DNA of 64,000 nucleotides from Corynebacterium tuberculostearicum (GTDB lineage Bacteria; Actinomycetota; Actinomycetes; Mycobacteriales; Mycobacteriaceae): NCBI RefSeq assembly GCF_030506365.1, contig NZ_CP073092.1, positions 806,001 to 870,000 of the forward strand, read 5' to 3'. Shown piece by piece: positions 42,046 to 50,155 of this stretch (position 1 is its first letter; each line of letters starts with the position of its first letter). The notes under the pieces were generated by a model. It saw only the letters and a program-made list of their open reading frames with translations, ran no database searches and was not told where the DNA came from. The position numbers and the translations under genes were made by a program.

Positions 42046-43356
42046 ATGGCACAACAATTTGATCCAGAGATGCATCGGCAAATGGGCGTCGAGGCGGACG
42101 TTGTATTGCGGGTGGGAATGCTCCTAATGGGTGCCGGCACCTCTGGTTATCGCGTACTTAGAGGGATGAAACGGAGTGCGCGAGCATTGGGGTTTGACCA
42201 TCTAGATGCCACAGTGGGTCTGACGCAGATTACCTGTACGTTTCACCGCGGCGAATACTTCCGGACGGTCATTGCTCGGCAACATTCGCCTGCAGTTGAT
42301 GCCTCTCGGATTGAAGCTTTGGAAGATTTAACCCACAATCGCCTCTACGCAGGGATCACCGCTCAGGAATTAGCGGCGATGCTGGATACTATTGAGCATA
42401 ATGTCAAAAAGCGCTGGGGCGGTCTAACTCTTTCTTTCGCTGCCGCGATCGCATGTGCGGCGTTTGCGTATCTTAATTTTTTCCCGCTGGAAGCAGTGGG
42501 GTTGGTTGCTTTGGCGGCGTTTGCCGGCCAGTTTGTTCGTTATACAGTTCTCCACCGTCACGTTCATCAAATTGGAGGAGTGATTGCTGGTGGTGCGACG
42601 GCAAGCATAGTTTTCTTCTTGTTGACGGAATTTTTCGGGGCTATAGGCTCGGTGGAACCGAGTGAACTGTCCTCGGGTTTTGTGGCGGCCGTTTTATTCC
42701 TGATTCCCGGGTTTCCACTTTTCTCTGCTTTGATTGACATAGCGCGATTTGATCTTGATGCGGGTATTGTCAGGCTGGGGTATGCTTTTACCGTTATATT
42801 TACGGCCGCTTTCACGGTCTCTATGGTTAGCTGGCTGACTAAACTTAGCCCCGACCCGCCTGCACCTGCACAGGATATGCAATGGTTTCTGTTGGCGCCG
42901 CTGGCAAGTTTTCTGGGCATTGCTGGGTTTGCTTTTCTTTTTAACTCTTCCCGCCGCATGGTCTTAGTAGCGGCGTGTGTTGGAACCGTGGCAAATGAGC
43001 TTCGTTTGATTCTAATTCACGCGGGAACAACCATTTTCTTTGCAGCCTTTGTGGGTGGATTGCTCATCGGGTTGCTGGGGGCAGTAGCTTCCAAAAGGGC
43101 GCGTCTTCCTCGTATCACAACCACCGTTCCGGCCGCGGTGATTATGATCCCAGGGGTGACAATGTTCCGGGCGGTGTTTTATTTGAATGATGGTCAAATG
43201 GATCAAGCATTGGCCAATGTCGCGACCGGAATGATGGTAGTTGGATCTATTGGTGCCGGTTTGGTCTTTTCTCGCCTGCTTACTGATAAGGATTGGGCCT
43301 TGGGCCGCCTCATTGATTTTGATAAAAAGCTTCCGCAACGGCCTTCTTCCGCATGA
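42046..43356 (+). CDS. Threonine/serine exporter family membrane protein (ThrE/YjjP type)
   Basis: 436 residues. N-terminal cytosolic domain (1-110) with the family start VLRVGMLLMGAGTSGYRVLRGM and LGFDHLDATVGLTQITCTF, then about 9-10 membrane helices (LTLSFAAAIACAAFAYL to the end) with PGFPLFSALIDIARFDLDAG and PAAVIMIPGVTMFRAVFYL. The DUF1212/DUF3815 fusion is typical of ThrE-like exporters; it is somewhat shorter than C. glutamicum ThrE and not an obvious orthologue. AGAGGAGGAG precedes ATG 42046. The gene is a little less GC-rich than its surroundings. Confidence 0.83.
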   Translation: MAQQFDPEMHRQMGVEADVVLRVGMLLMGAGTSGYRVLRGMKRSARALGFDHLDATVGLTQITCTFHRGEYFRTVIARQHSPAVDASRIEALEDLTHNRLYAGITAQELAAMLDTIEHNVKKRWGGLTLSFAAAIACAAFAYLNFFPLEAVGLVALAAFAGQFVRYTVLHRHVHQIGGVIAGGATASIVFFLLTEFFGAIGSVEPSELSSGFVAAVLFLIPGFPLFSALIDIARFDLDAGIVRLGYAFTVIFTAAFTVSMVSWLTKLSPDPPAPAQDMQWFLLAPLASFLGIAGFAFLFNSSRRMVLVAACVGTVANELRLILIHAGTTIFFAAFVGGLLIGLLGAVASKRARLPRITTTVPAAVIMIPGVTMFRAVFYLNDGQMDQALANVATGMMVVGSIGAGLVFSRLLTDKDWALGRLIDFDKKLPQRPSSA

Positions 43357-43371
43357 TGCCGAGACTTTAGC

Positions 43372-43528
43372 TAGGGAAACGCCTGTGGCCCCGGTTCCTT
43401 TCGGAGCTGGGGGCCACAGGCGTCTCTCATGTCGTTTCCATGTATCGGCATCTGCCGCCCTGTGGAAACTGCAGGGGTTCTCTCTATCTCTCTCATATGC
43501 GCTCTCTCAAACGCACAATCTCAGTATG
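43372..43528 (-). ncRNA. Structured GA-rich repeat, copy 2, candidate small RNA
   Basis: Minus-strand order: -10-like CATACT (43528-43523), hairpin TGCGTTTGAGAGAGCGCA (43498-43515), GA tract GAGAGAGATAGAGAGAACC, hairpin GTTTCCA...TGGAAAC (43434-43469), then a 13-bp stem with CGCCTGTGGCCCC / GGGGCCACAGGCG (43380-43422) followed by TTTCCCT. The middle hairpin is nearly identical to that of copy 3. Occupies most of the 397-bp gap between the ThrE-like gene and the MFS gene. The end stem can also terminate the plus-strand gene. Confidence 0.55.
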
Positions 43529-43753
43529 GGGCACTGGGCTGTAGCGGCCATGGGGTCCGGCTGTTGGGTTGCTGTTAGTGGCTGGGAATTGGGTGGGGAG
43601 GGCGTCGGAAAGCGGGGCAGTGGTAGAGGTGTGCAACATTGAAGCGCGCAAGTGACGTAGAACATAGTGTGTTTCTGTAGGGTGGAAGATATGCGGGCAG
43701 TCAGGCTGCGCCGTTTCACCTGCTTGTAGAGCTACAGAATTGAGGTGAGGAGC

Positions 43754-45073
43754 ATGTCTTCTCTCACAGCCCAACCCCCAGCCCATGATGCCGTGCCGGC
43801 GCAGGTCGAGGATACGGAGGAAACCAGGCACCAACATCGCTCGGCCATTAAGGCGGCGTTTATTGGCACCTTCATCGAGTGGTTCGACTATGCGGCCTAT
43901 ATTTATATGTCCGCGATTATTTCCCGGGTGTTCTTTCCAGAGATGGAAGGCCGCCGCGCGCTGATTATGACGTTTGCGCTCTTCGCGCTGTCGTTCCTAG
44001 TGCGGCCGTTGGGCGGCATCGTGTGGGGTCACTTTGGTGATAAATACGGGCGCATCCACACGCTGACGGTGTCTATTGTGATGATGTCGGTTGCAACCGC
44101 GTGCATCGGATTCCTGCCGGGCTATGCCACCATTGGCTTTGCCGCCTCTATCTTGCTGTTGCTGTGCCGCATGGTGCAGGGATTTTCCGCGGCCGGTGAG
44201 TATGCGGGCGCGGCCACGCACCTGGCTGAGATTGCCCCGGCCGGCAAGCGTGGCATCTATTCGGCGGTGGTGCCGTCCGCGACGGCCTCGGGCTTGCTCT
44301 TGGGCTCGCTCATTGCGGCGCTGCTGACTGGAGTCCTTGATGATGCCGCCCTGGATTCCTGGGGCTGGCGTGTGCCATTCCTCATTGCGCTGCCTTTGGG
44401 GCTGTATGGCCTGTGGATTCGCCGCAACACGGAAGAGTCCTCCCACTTTGAGGACCAGGATGGGCCAGAGGAGTCCCCGCTGCGCGGGGTTCTGAAGTAC
44501 CCCAAAGCCCTGGCCATTGCCTTTGCGGGTGCGGTGCTCAATGCCATTGGCTTCTACGTCATTTTGACCTACCTGCCCACTTACCTGTCGGAGGAGTTGG
44601 GCATGGCCGCGACGCCGGCGTTTATCGCGTCCTCGGTGGCGTCCGCATTCTATGTGGGCTTTGCCTTGCTCACCGGCATGCTTTCGGATCGTCTTGGTCG
44701 CCGCACGACGATGCTGTGCGCGGCCGCCTTCATGGGCGCGACCATCATTCCGGCCTTCATGCTTCTCGATGGCGCCGGGCTCTTCCTTGTCATTATCATT
44801 CAGGTCTGCTTGGGCGGCGTGCTGGCGCTTAACGACGGCGTCCTGCCCTCCTTCCTTTCCGAACAATTCCCCACCCACGTGCGCCTGTCCGGCTTCGCGC
44901 TGACGTTTAATACCGCCAACGCGGTATTCGGTGGTACCGCACCGATGATTGCCACCTGGTTTATTGACGTCACTGGACTGCAGCTCGCCCCCGCCTTCTA
45001 CCTGGTGGCCGCAGCACTGGTGACCGGCATCGCGGTTCTCTTCGCGTCGAAGAAGAATAAATTGCACGAGTAG
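43754..45073 (+). CDS. MFS transporter of the metabolite:H+ symporter (ProP/MHS) type
   Basis: 439 residues, 12 predicted helices. Hallmarks: IEWFDYAAYIYMSAIISRVFF in helix 1, RPLGGIVWGHFGDKYGRI (motif A) and the central RRNTEESSHFE loop typical of MHS-family metabolite symporters for compatible solutes, citrate or aromatic acids. Ligand unknown. ATG 43754 is preceded by GAGGTGAGG. Flanked by two copies of the structured repeat, so its transcription may be affected by either. Confidence 0.9.
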   Translation: MSSLTAQPPAHDAVPAQVEDTEETRHQHRSAIKAAFIGTFIEWFDYAAYIYMSAIISRVFFPEMEGRRALIMTFALFALSFLVRPLGGIVWGHFGDKYGRIHTLTVSIVMMSVATACIGFLPGYATIGFAASILLLLCRMVQGFSAAGEYAGAATHLAEIAPAGKRGIYSAVVPSATASGLLLGSLIAALLTGVLDDAALDSWGWRVPFLIALPLGLYGLWIRRNTEESSHFEDQDGPEESPLRGVLKYPKALAIAFAGAVLNAIGFYVILTYLPTYLSEELGMAATPAFIASSVASAFYVGFALLTGMLSDRLGRRTTMLCAAAFMGATIIPAFMLLDGAGLFLVIIIQVCLGGVLALNDGVLPSFLSEQFPTHVRLSGFALTFNTANAVFGGTAPMIATWFIDVTGLQLAPAFYLVAAALVTGIAVLFASKKNKLHE

Positions 45074-45087
45074 TACCTTGGAGCCGT

Positions 45088-45250
45088 GTAAAACGCTTGC
45101 GGCCCTCGGAACCTAAAGGAACCGAGGGCCGCAAGCGTCTCTCTCTACAAGGTGTTTCCATGTATCGGCTTAAAGCCGCCCTCTGGAAACTGAGGGGTTC
45201 TCTCTCTATCTCTCTCGTATGCGCTCTCTCAAACGCATGATTTAAGTATG
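45088..45250 (-). ncRNA. Structured GA-rich repeat, copy 3, candidate small RNA
   Basis: Minus-strand order: -35-like TTGCAG (45272-45267), 16-bp spacer, -10-like CATACT (45250-45245), hairpin ATGCG...CGCAT (45219-45238) with loop TTTGAGAGAG, GA tract GAGAGAGATAGAGAGAGAA, hairpin GTTTCCA...TGGAAAC (45154-45190), then a perfect 20-bp stem with TTTA loop (45094-45137) and TTTTAC. That is a promoter-to-terminator unit of about 150 bases. The stem also lies 20 bp past the MFS stop, so it may be bidirectional. Confidence 0.6.
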
Positions 45251-45339
45251 GGGTACGGGGCTGCTACTGCAATGGATTGCGCCTGATAGGTCGCTGCCAG
45301 TTGCTGAATGTTTACTGTTAGCCCGTCTGCCCATTGCGC

Positions 45340-45630
45340 CTAGTAGTCGTAGCTTTCGGCGGTATTGGCGTCCGCCCCTATGCGCTGCAGGTGCGTGCGG
45401 CGCTTCAGGCGGATGGCCGGGCGGGCTGCCATGCCCAAGCTGCCGAGAAGGTAGAAGACGGTGGCGACCATTGACATGCCGGCCAGCGTCAGCACCGAGC
45501 CAAGGATGAAGACCACGGAGATGGCGATGTCGTTGGCGATGGAGAACGTCTCGTACTTGTTTTTAATTTTGATTTCGTTGTTCTGCCCGAGCTTGATTTC
45601 TAGGTCGGGATCCTTTTCCTGTTCTGACAT
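45340..45630 (-). CDS. Small two-helix membrane protein (YrhK-like)
   Basis: 96 residues. An acidic/Lys-rich N-terminus (MSEQEKDPDLEIKLGQNNEI) then two helices: IANDIAISVVFILGSVLTL and MSMVATVFYLLGSLGMAAR, followed by a basic tail RLKRRTHLQRIGADANTAES. This helix-pair with FSIANDI and RPAIRLKRR resembles the YrhK family of unknown function. ATG 45630 has GGAGACATC upstream. Encoded 57 bp after the SdaC-like transporter and probably in the same operon. Confidence 0.75.
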   Translation of the reverse strand: MSEQEKDPDLEIKLGQNNEIKIKNKYETFSIANDIAISVVFILGSVLTLAGMSMVATVFYLLGSLGMAARPAIRLKRRTHLQRIGADANTAESYDY

Positions 45631-45687
45631 GATGTCTCCCACCCTGCCAGAGAGGAAAAGGCCTTGTCGAACCATGTTTTTGTGGAA

Positions 45688-47007
45688 TTATTGGAACATT
45701 CCCCAGATGGTGGCAAAGAGCACGATAAGACCCATGATTGCCACGAAATAGTTGGTCTTGTTACCCCGGAAGCGCGCCAGTGCTTCCACACGGTAGATGA
45801 CCCAGATGGGAAGCAGGTAGGTCATGAAGGCGAAGAAGACACCGCCCACGACGGAAATCATATCCAGGATAGACGGGTTGAAAATGCCAATTAAGGAAGT
45901 GGAGACGAAGATGAAGAGGTAGGTCCACAAGTCGAGTGTGCGCGTAGACATCTTCTTCGTGGCCTTTGGCGCGGCCAGGTTGAAGAGGTACTGGGTGCCC
46001 TCGATGGTGCCAAGGGCGTGGCCGAAGTAGGAGGAGGCTACCGCGCAAATAACGACAATGGGAGCCATGTAGGCCATAAACTGGGTGCCGGTTTCGTTGG
46101 CGAAGTAGGAGAGTACCGGCAGGTTCTTGTCATCAGCCTCCTGCATGCCGTCCGCGCCCATGGCCAGGGCGCAGGACCAGACGAAGAACATGGTGAAAAT
46201 GGTCAGCAGGATGGCTGCATTGCGGATGATCTTATCGGACTGGGCGTGGTGGTCATCGCCGTATTCTTTTTCCATACCCAGGGAGAATTGGGAGATGGCG
46301 GCAACGAAGGAGAAGGAGAAGACCAAGACTGGAAGGATGAGGATGATGGCCTTGAGCACACCGCCGGCGCTGTGATCGCCGGCTTCCATGAAGGAACCCA
46401 AGTCCCATTGCGGGATGAGGTAGAGCGATACTGCTGCGAGCGCCACGATGAGTGGGTAGACCACGAACTGTGCAATCTTGAGCATGATGGCGTTGCCAAA
46501 AGCTAGTGCGAGCGTCATGAGGCCCACGCACAGCGGCGCCAGGATGTAGCGGGAGATTTCCGGGCCACCCAGCTGGTTGACGATGAAGCTATCGACCGTA
46601 TTCGTAATCGATACGCCGTAGATAAGTACCACCGGGAAGATGGTGAACCAGTAGATGATGGCGAGGATGATGCCATTGCCGCGGCCGAAGAAGTGGGTGA
46701 GTACCGCGAGGACACCTTCGCCGTGTAGCGGCGAGTAGCTGATGATCCAAGAAAACGCGCGGTGGGCCAGGTAGGTCATCGGGAAGATGAGCAGGGTGGC
46801 CACCAGCAGCGGGATGAAACCGAAGCTACCGGCCGAAATCGGCAGGAAGAGGATGCCTGCGCCCACGGCGGTGCCGAAGAGCGTGATGGTCCATTGGCTA
46901 TTGACGGCCTTATTAGTGGTCACTTGGCCGCTGGGTGAAGTACCTGCGCCGTCAGTGGTGGGTGGGCTGGCTGGTGAAGCAGGCGCATTCGCAGTCGCGT
47001 GAGACAT
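45688..47007 (-). CDS. HAAAP/SdaC-type amino acid (serine/threonine) transporter
   Basis: 439 residues with 11 predicted helices; the SdaC/TdcC branch of the amino acid permease superfamily. Family stretches: TLFGTAVGAGILFLPISAG in helix 1, FSFSFVAAISQFSLGMEKEY, and SSYFGHALGTIEGTQYLF. Imports serine or threonine with H+ or Na+. ATG 47007 is preferred because GGAGGAT lies 8 bp upstream; the longer ATG at 47016 sits on top of that site. Upstream 47017-47100 is AT-rich. Confidence 0.87.
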   Translation of the reverse strand: MSHATANAPASPASPPTTDGAGTSPSGQVTTNKAVNSQWTITLFGTAVGAGILFLPISAGSFGFIPLLVATLLIFPMTYLAHRAFSWIISYSPLHGEGVLAVLTHFFGRGNGIILAIIYWFTIFPVVLIYGVSITNTVDSFIVNQLGGPEISRYILAPLCVGLMTLALAFGNAIMLKIAQFVVYPLIVALAAVSLYLIPQWDLGSFMEAGDHSAGGVLKAIILILPVLVFSFSFVAAISQFSLGMEKEYGDDHHAQSDKIIRNAAILLTIFTMFFVWSCALAMGADGMQEADDKNLPVLSYFANETGTQFMAYMAPIVVICAVASSYFGHALGTIEGTQYLFNLAAPKATKKMSTRTLDLWTYLFIFVSTSLIGIFNPSILDMISVVGGVFFAFMTYLLPIWVIYRVEALARFRGNKTNYFVAIMGLIVLFATIWGMFQ

Positions 47008-47108
47008 AGAATTCATCCTCCAGTTTTTGTGAACGAGACAACATACACAATCTATCTGAAGGTTATGGAGAACGAAAGCAAATTTGTGATCTAAGTTAAA
47101 TAAATGTA

Positions 47109-47144
47109 AAAGACCGCCGCACCAAGGGTGGTGCAGCGGTCTTT
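47109..47144 (-). terminator. Terminator next to the ProX-type fragment
   Basis: AAAGACCG-CCGCACCA...TGGTGCAGCGGTCTTT hairpin; on the minus strand it is followed by TTTTACATTTA. It is placed 25 bp past the stop of the substrate-binding fragment. Similar in sequence to the hairpin at 47391-47427. Confidence 0.75.
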
Positions 47145-47168
47145 GGGAATCTTGTTAACCTGCCGCAG

Positions 47169-47349
47169 CTAGTCCGCGATCAGGTTTTCTTCCTGCAAGA
47201 AATCCTGCGCCACGGTGGTGTAGTCCTCGCCGTCGACGTCGACGCGGGCGTTGAGTTCCTGCATCTTTTCGTCGGTAAGCAGCTGCGAAAGAGGGGCGAA
47301 GAGCTCTGCAATTTCTGGGTGCTCGTCCAAGGCCTCGGTGGGAGCATCT
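47169..47349 (-). pseudogene. C-terminal fragment of an osmoprotectant/betaine-binding ABC protein (ProX/OsmX)
   Basis: The minus strand reads in frame to the stop at 47169: ALDEHPEIAELFAPLSQLL then TDEKMQELNARVDVDGEDY and VAQDFLQEENLI. This is the conserved end of OpuAC/ProX/OsmX-type substrate-binding proteins. Nothing homologous precedes it; about 40 bp upstream lies the terminator of the next gene. The rest of the gene (roughly 250 codons expected) is gone, so the fragment is a remnant. Its terminator survives. Confidence 0.7.
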
Positions 47350-47390
47350 GGAGCGGAGTGATGACGTGTATGGGGAGGGGGAACATGAAG

Positions 47391-47427
47391 GAAGGCCGCC
47401 GCACCATTTGATGGTGCAGCGGCCTTC
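47391..47427 (-). terminator. Terminator of the large secreted protein gene
   Basis: GAAGGCCGCCGCACCA / TGGTGCAGCGGCCTTC stem followed on the minus strand by CTTCATG. It shares the CCGCCGCACCA...TGGTGCAGCGG core with the hairpin at 47109-47144. Confidence 0.6.
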
Positions 47428-47478
47428 TGGAAGTGACTGGCTAGGAAACTATGTCCCTAGGGCAGAAGTAGGGTGTTC

Positions 47479-48870
47479 TTAGAACAGGCCCTCAGCCTTC
47501 TTGCCGGTGTCCTTCATGGTGTGCTCGCGGGAGTCAACGTTCTGGTCGTTGTGCTTGGAGTCATCACCCTTGATGCGGGAGGTCTGGGTTACCTCGATGT
47601 TGTTGATGAGGCGGCCTTCCTTGGTCTTGCCGTCGCCGAAGTCCAGGTTAGCGATGCGAGCCTCTTCGCCAGCGTTAATCGGGTTAGCCAGGGTTACCTC
47701 GAAGGAGCGGGTGGAGGTCTTCTCGTTGAAGCCCAGGTCGCGGATGTGAGCGCCGTTGGAGGAACGCGGGGTGATGAGGCGGTCAACGCCCTTCGGGCCC
47801 TTAACGGTCTTCACGTCAACGCGGAACTGGGTAGCTGGGAACTCGCCGTAGTAACGCTCGGAGCCAACGTTCTTAGCGCGCAGAGCAACGGTGCCTGCGA
47901 AGCCAGCGTGCTTAGCGCCGGACACGGTCAGGTAAGGCTCGAGGTCGAGCTTGTGCTTGGAGTCCTTCTTGTCCTCCTTGGCATCGACCTCTTCCTGCTT
48001 CTTCTTGTCGGCAGCCTCTTCGTTCTTGCCCTCTGCCTCAGAAACCTTCTCGGTTGCTTCCTTGGCGTTGCCCTCGGAGTCCTTGATTACCTCTGCGTCA
48101 GCCTCGAGGTTCTTGTCCTCTTCAACAACCTTCGGGTCATTGACGTCGGTGGTGTTCTGAGCGTCCTTGTTAGGAGCGTAGGAGTCGGACAGCTTGTCGT
48201 ACAGCTTGACGCGAACTTCGTTCTTTACCGGCTGCATTGCATTCCATGCGGTCGGGGTGGACCAGGTGCCGTTAGGCTTGCAGTACTGCTGGGTGCCGGT
48301 CATGTTCAGCACGCGGAAGCCGTAGGTAGCTTCACCGGTGTGGTTTGGCGGAACGTCGTATGGTCCGATGGACTGGCCAGCTTCCCAGGACAGGGAGTAG
48401 GAAGCGCTAGCACCAATCTTGGTGGCGATCTCGTGAGAGATGCCGAAGGAGCCTTCAGCGCCCTTCTTGGAGCCCTTGCCGCCCAGGTTCATGGACGTGG
48501 TCTCGGTGCGGTCACCGTTGACGGAAAGGGAGATGGACTGAGACTTGGACAGATCCTGCTGCAGCGGGATGTCCTTCTTGGTCTGGTTGGTGGTGGAGAT
48601 GGTGCCGGCCGGCAGGAAGCGATCGGAGACCTTGTAGACCACGGTGCGGTGGTCCTCCCACGGGTTACATACCGGGCGAGGGTTCAGGATGTTCGCCTTC
48701 ATGTGGTCGGAACCGTGGGTGGTGTGGATGATTGGCAGGTCCGGGTTCAGGGCCGGGGTCTCCGGGTAGGACTCGGTCTGGGTAGCTGCGCCAGCCAGCG
48801 GTGCCGCGAATGCGGTGCCGGCGACGATGAGGCCGGCGGTCAGGCCGGTCATGCGACGACGAATCGACAT
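47479..48870 (-). CDS. Large secreted protein of unknown function with Glu/Lys-rich spacer
   Basis: 463 residues from ATG 48870 (CAGGAGA upstream). Signal peptide at about 1-28 (MSIRRRMTGLTAGLIVAGTA, cut after AGA). Residues about 30-215 are rich in Ser/Thr/Gly with alternating patterns (SKSQSISLSVNGDRTETTS, HEIATKIGASASYSLSWEAG, GPYDVPPNHTGEATYGFRV), weakly reminiscent of beta-pore proteins; this is only a visual resemblance. Residues about 235-310 are a highly charged Lys/Glu stretch. A beta-rich C-terminal half follows (YLTVSGAKHAGFAGTVALR). No transmembrane anchor or LPXTG, only two cysteines. Likely surface-released. Confidence 0.6.
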   Translation of the reverse strand: MSIRRRMTGLTAGLIVAGTAFAAPLAGAATQTESYPETPALNPDLPIIHTTHGSDHMKANILNPRPVCNPWEDHRTVVYKVSDRFLPAGTISTTNQTKKDIPLQQDLSKSQSISLSVNGDRTETTSMNLGGKGSKKGAEGSFGISHEIATKIGASASYSLSWEAGQSIGPYDVPPNHTGEATYGFRVLNMTGTQQYCKPNGTWSTPTAWNAMQPVKNEVRVKLYDKLSDSYAPNKDAQNTTDVNDPKVVEEDKNLEADAEVIKDSEGNAKEATEKVSEAEGKNEEAADKKKQEEVDAKEDKKDSKHKLDLEPYLTVSGAKHAGFAGTVALRAKNVGSERYYGEFPATQFRVDVKTVKGPKGVDRLITPRSSNGAHIRDLGFNEKTSTRSFEVTLANPINAGEEARIANLDFGDGKTKEGRLINNIEVTQTSRIKGDDSKHNDQNVDSREHTMKDTGKKAEGLF

Positions 48871-49372
48871 ATAGAACTTCTCCTGGGTAGGTAGAAAATG
48901 AATGAACTTATGAATGAAATCCAGCAACTCACAGTGTTGCGCTAAGATAACGCTAAAACAGGCCCATAATTAATTCATCTCTTAGATGTCTATATATTTA
49001 CTGGAGCGGAGGGTGGGTATTTTTTATATAGACCAAGCTGTTTATTGGGATTTATTCCCGCTAGATGGCTGGTGGTGCGTGAAAAATTATTGATGGATAG
49101 ATGTATATACAACGGCCGATTGGCCCAAATTTGTAACACCCCTAGGTGGGGGTGTTCCTGTGGCTGCGAGGAAGGTGTTGGCACCCTGTTGAAAAGTTGT
49201 GGACATGTCACAATATGCGCCGTACGCTGCATCTAGGCGGGTGGAAAGGGGTTATAAAATGCCTAAGCATGACTGTTACGTGACATAAGTTATAGGCGTT
49301 TACATGGCCAAGGTTGGCGTGTTTTGCAACTGGAATCTACCGGGGCCTTCCGCTGAGGGGTAGGGCGCGGGG
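48871..49372. other. Intergenic region between secreted protein and TauE genes, no gene recognised
   Basis: About 500 bp. Contains the leader of the secreted protein (48871-49000), an AT-rich stretch (49000-49120) and a perfect hairpin AACACCCC-N6-GGGGTGTT at 49135-49156. Two short frames here have no family features. The hairpin lacks a T run on either strand, so its role is unclear. Confidence 0.5.
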
Positions 49373-50110
49373 CTAGAGTAGGGCGGCTTCGGCAATGAGC
49401 ATGAGTGCCGCGCAGATGGCCACGATGATGACAATCCGGTTGAGGAGGTGCCTATCTATAAATCGGTTGAGGTAGTTGGCGGCAATGAGCCCCACGACAA
49501 CAAGGGGGAAGTAGGCCGCCGCTGCGGTCACCTGAGTGCTGGTGATCTGCCCATTAAACGCCAGAATTATAAGAGAAATTAAGGTTCCGAGGACAAAGGT
49601 GCCCGCCAAGGTGCCGCGGGTGCGGTTGGGGTCGAAGCGCTTCATGATGAGCGCCATGGGCGGGCCGCCGATGGAGGTCGAGGTGCCCAGGATGCCGGAG
49701 GCTACGCCGGCGATGAGCGTATTGGCGGTGGTAGGGCGAGGGCTCCAGCCCAAACTGGAAAGCGTCATAGCAAGGAGTACGGCGCAACCAATGAAGATGG
49801 ACAGCCCATCGGGTGAGAGGCTAGCGATGGCCCACGCGCCCACCAGGGAACCGGGAATGCGGGCGAGGGAGGAAATGCCCACAACGCGCCACGACGTCTC
49901 GCGGAAGGTGCGCGCGAGCGTATAGCTGGAAATGCACAGTGCGAGCAGCAGAATGAGCGTGGGCACGAGCTCAGGTCGAATGAGCGCGATAATGGGCGTG
50001 GCGATGGTGCCTAAGCCAAAGCCGATGGTGCCCTGAGTAATGGTGCCGGCGAGGATGAGGACGCCGATGAAGATAGAGGACCATGCGTCCACAGAGATTC
50101 CCAGAAACAT
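49373..50110 (-). CDS. TauE/SafE-family membrane permease
   Basis: 245 residues, seven or eight helices. Family stretches: ILAGTITQGTIGFGLGTIATPI and GILGTSTSIGGPPMALIMKR, the two TauE repeats. The TauE/SafE family transports sulfite, sulfonate or sulfoacetate and related anions. Unlike the copy at 62249, it is not within the cys cluster. ATG 50110. Downstream of the LCP/TIGR03089 pair in the same direction but with a 45-bp gap, so possible co-transcription. Confidence 0.86.
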   Translation of the reverse strand: MFLGISVDAWSSIFIGVLILAGTITQGTIGFGLGTIATPIIALIRPELVPTLILLLALCISSYTLARTFRETSWRVVGISSLARIPGSLVGAWAIASLSPDGLSIFIGCAVLLAMTLSSLGWSPRPTTANTLIAGVASGILGTSTSIGGPPMALIMKRFDPNRTRGTLAGTFVLGTLISLIILAFNGQITSTQVTAAAAYFPLVVVGLIAANYLNRFIDRHLLNRIVIIVAICAALMLIAEAALL

Positions 50111-50155
50111 AACGAGGGCTAAGTGTATCCGGGATCAGGCTGCATTCTGAAACTA

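Noticed and set aside
41705..45250. CRISPR array
   Set aside because: The repeated units are about 1.7 kb apart, contain different stems and have no regular spacers or cas genes.
47180..47407. 75-codon minus frame over the ProX fragment
   Set aside because: A different frame of the same DNA; the frame ending at 47169 has clear family residues instead.
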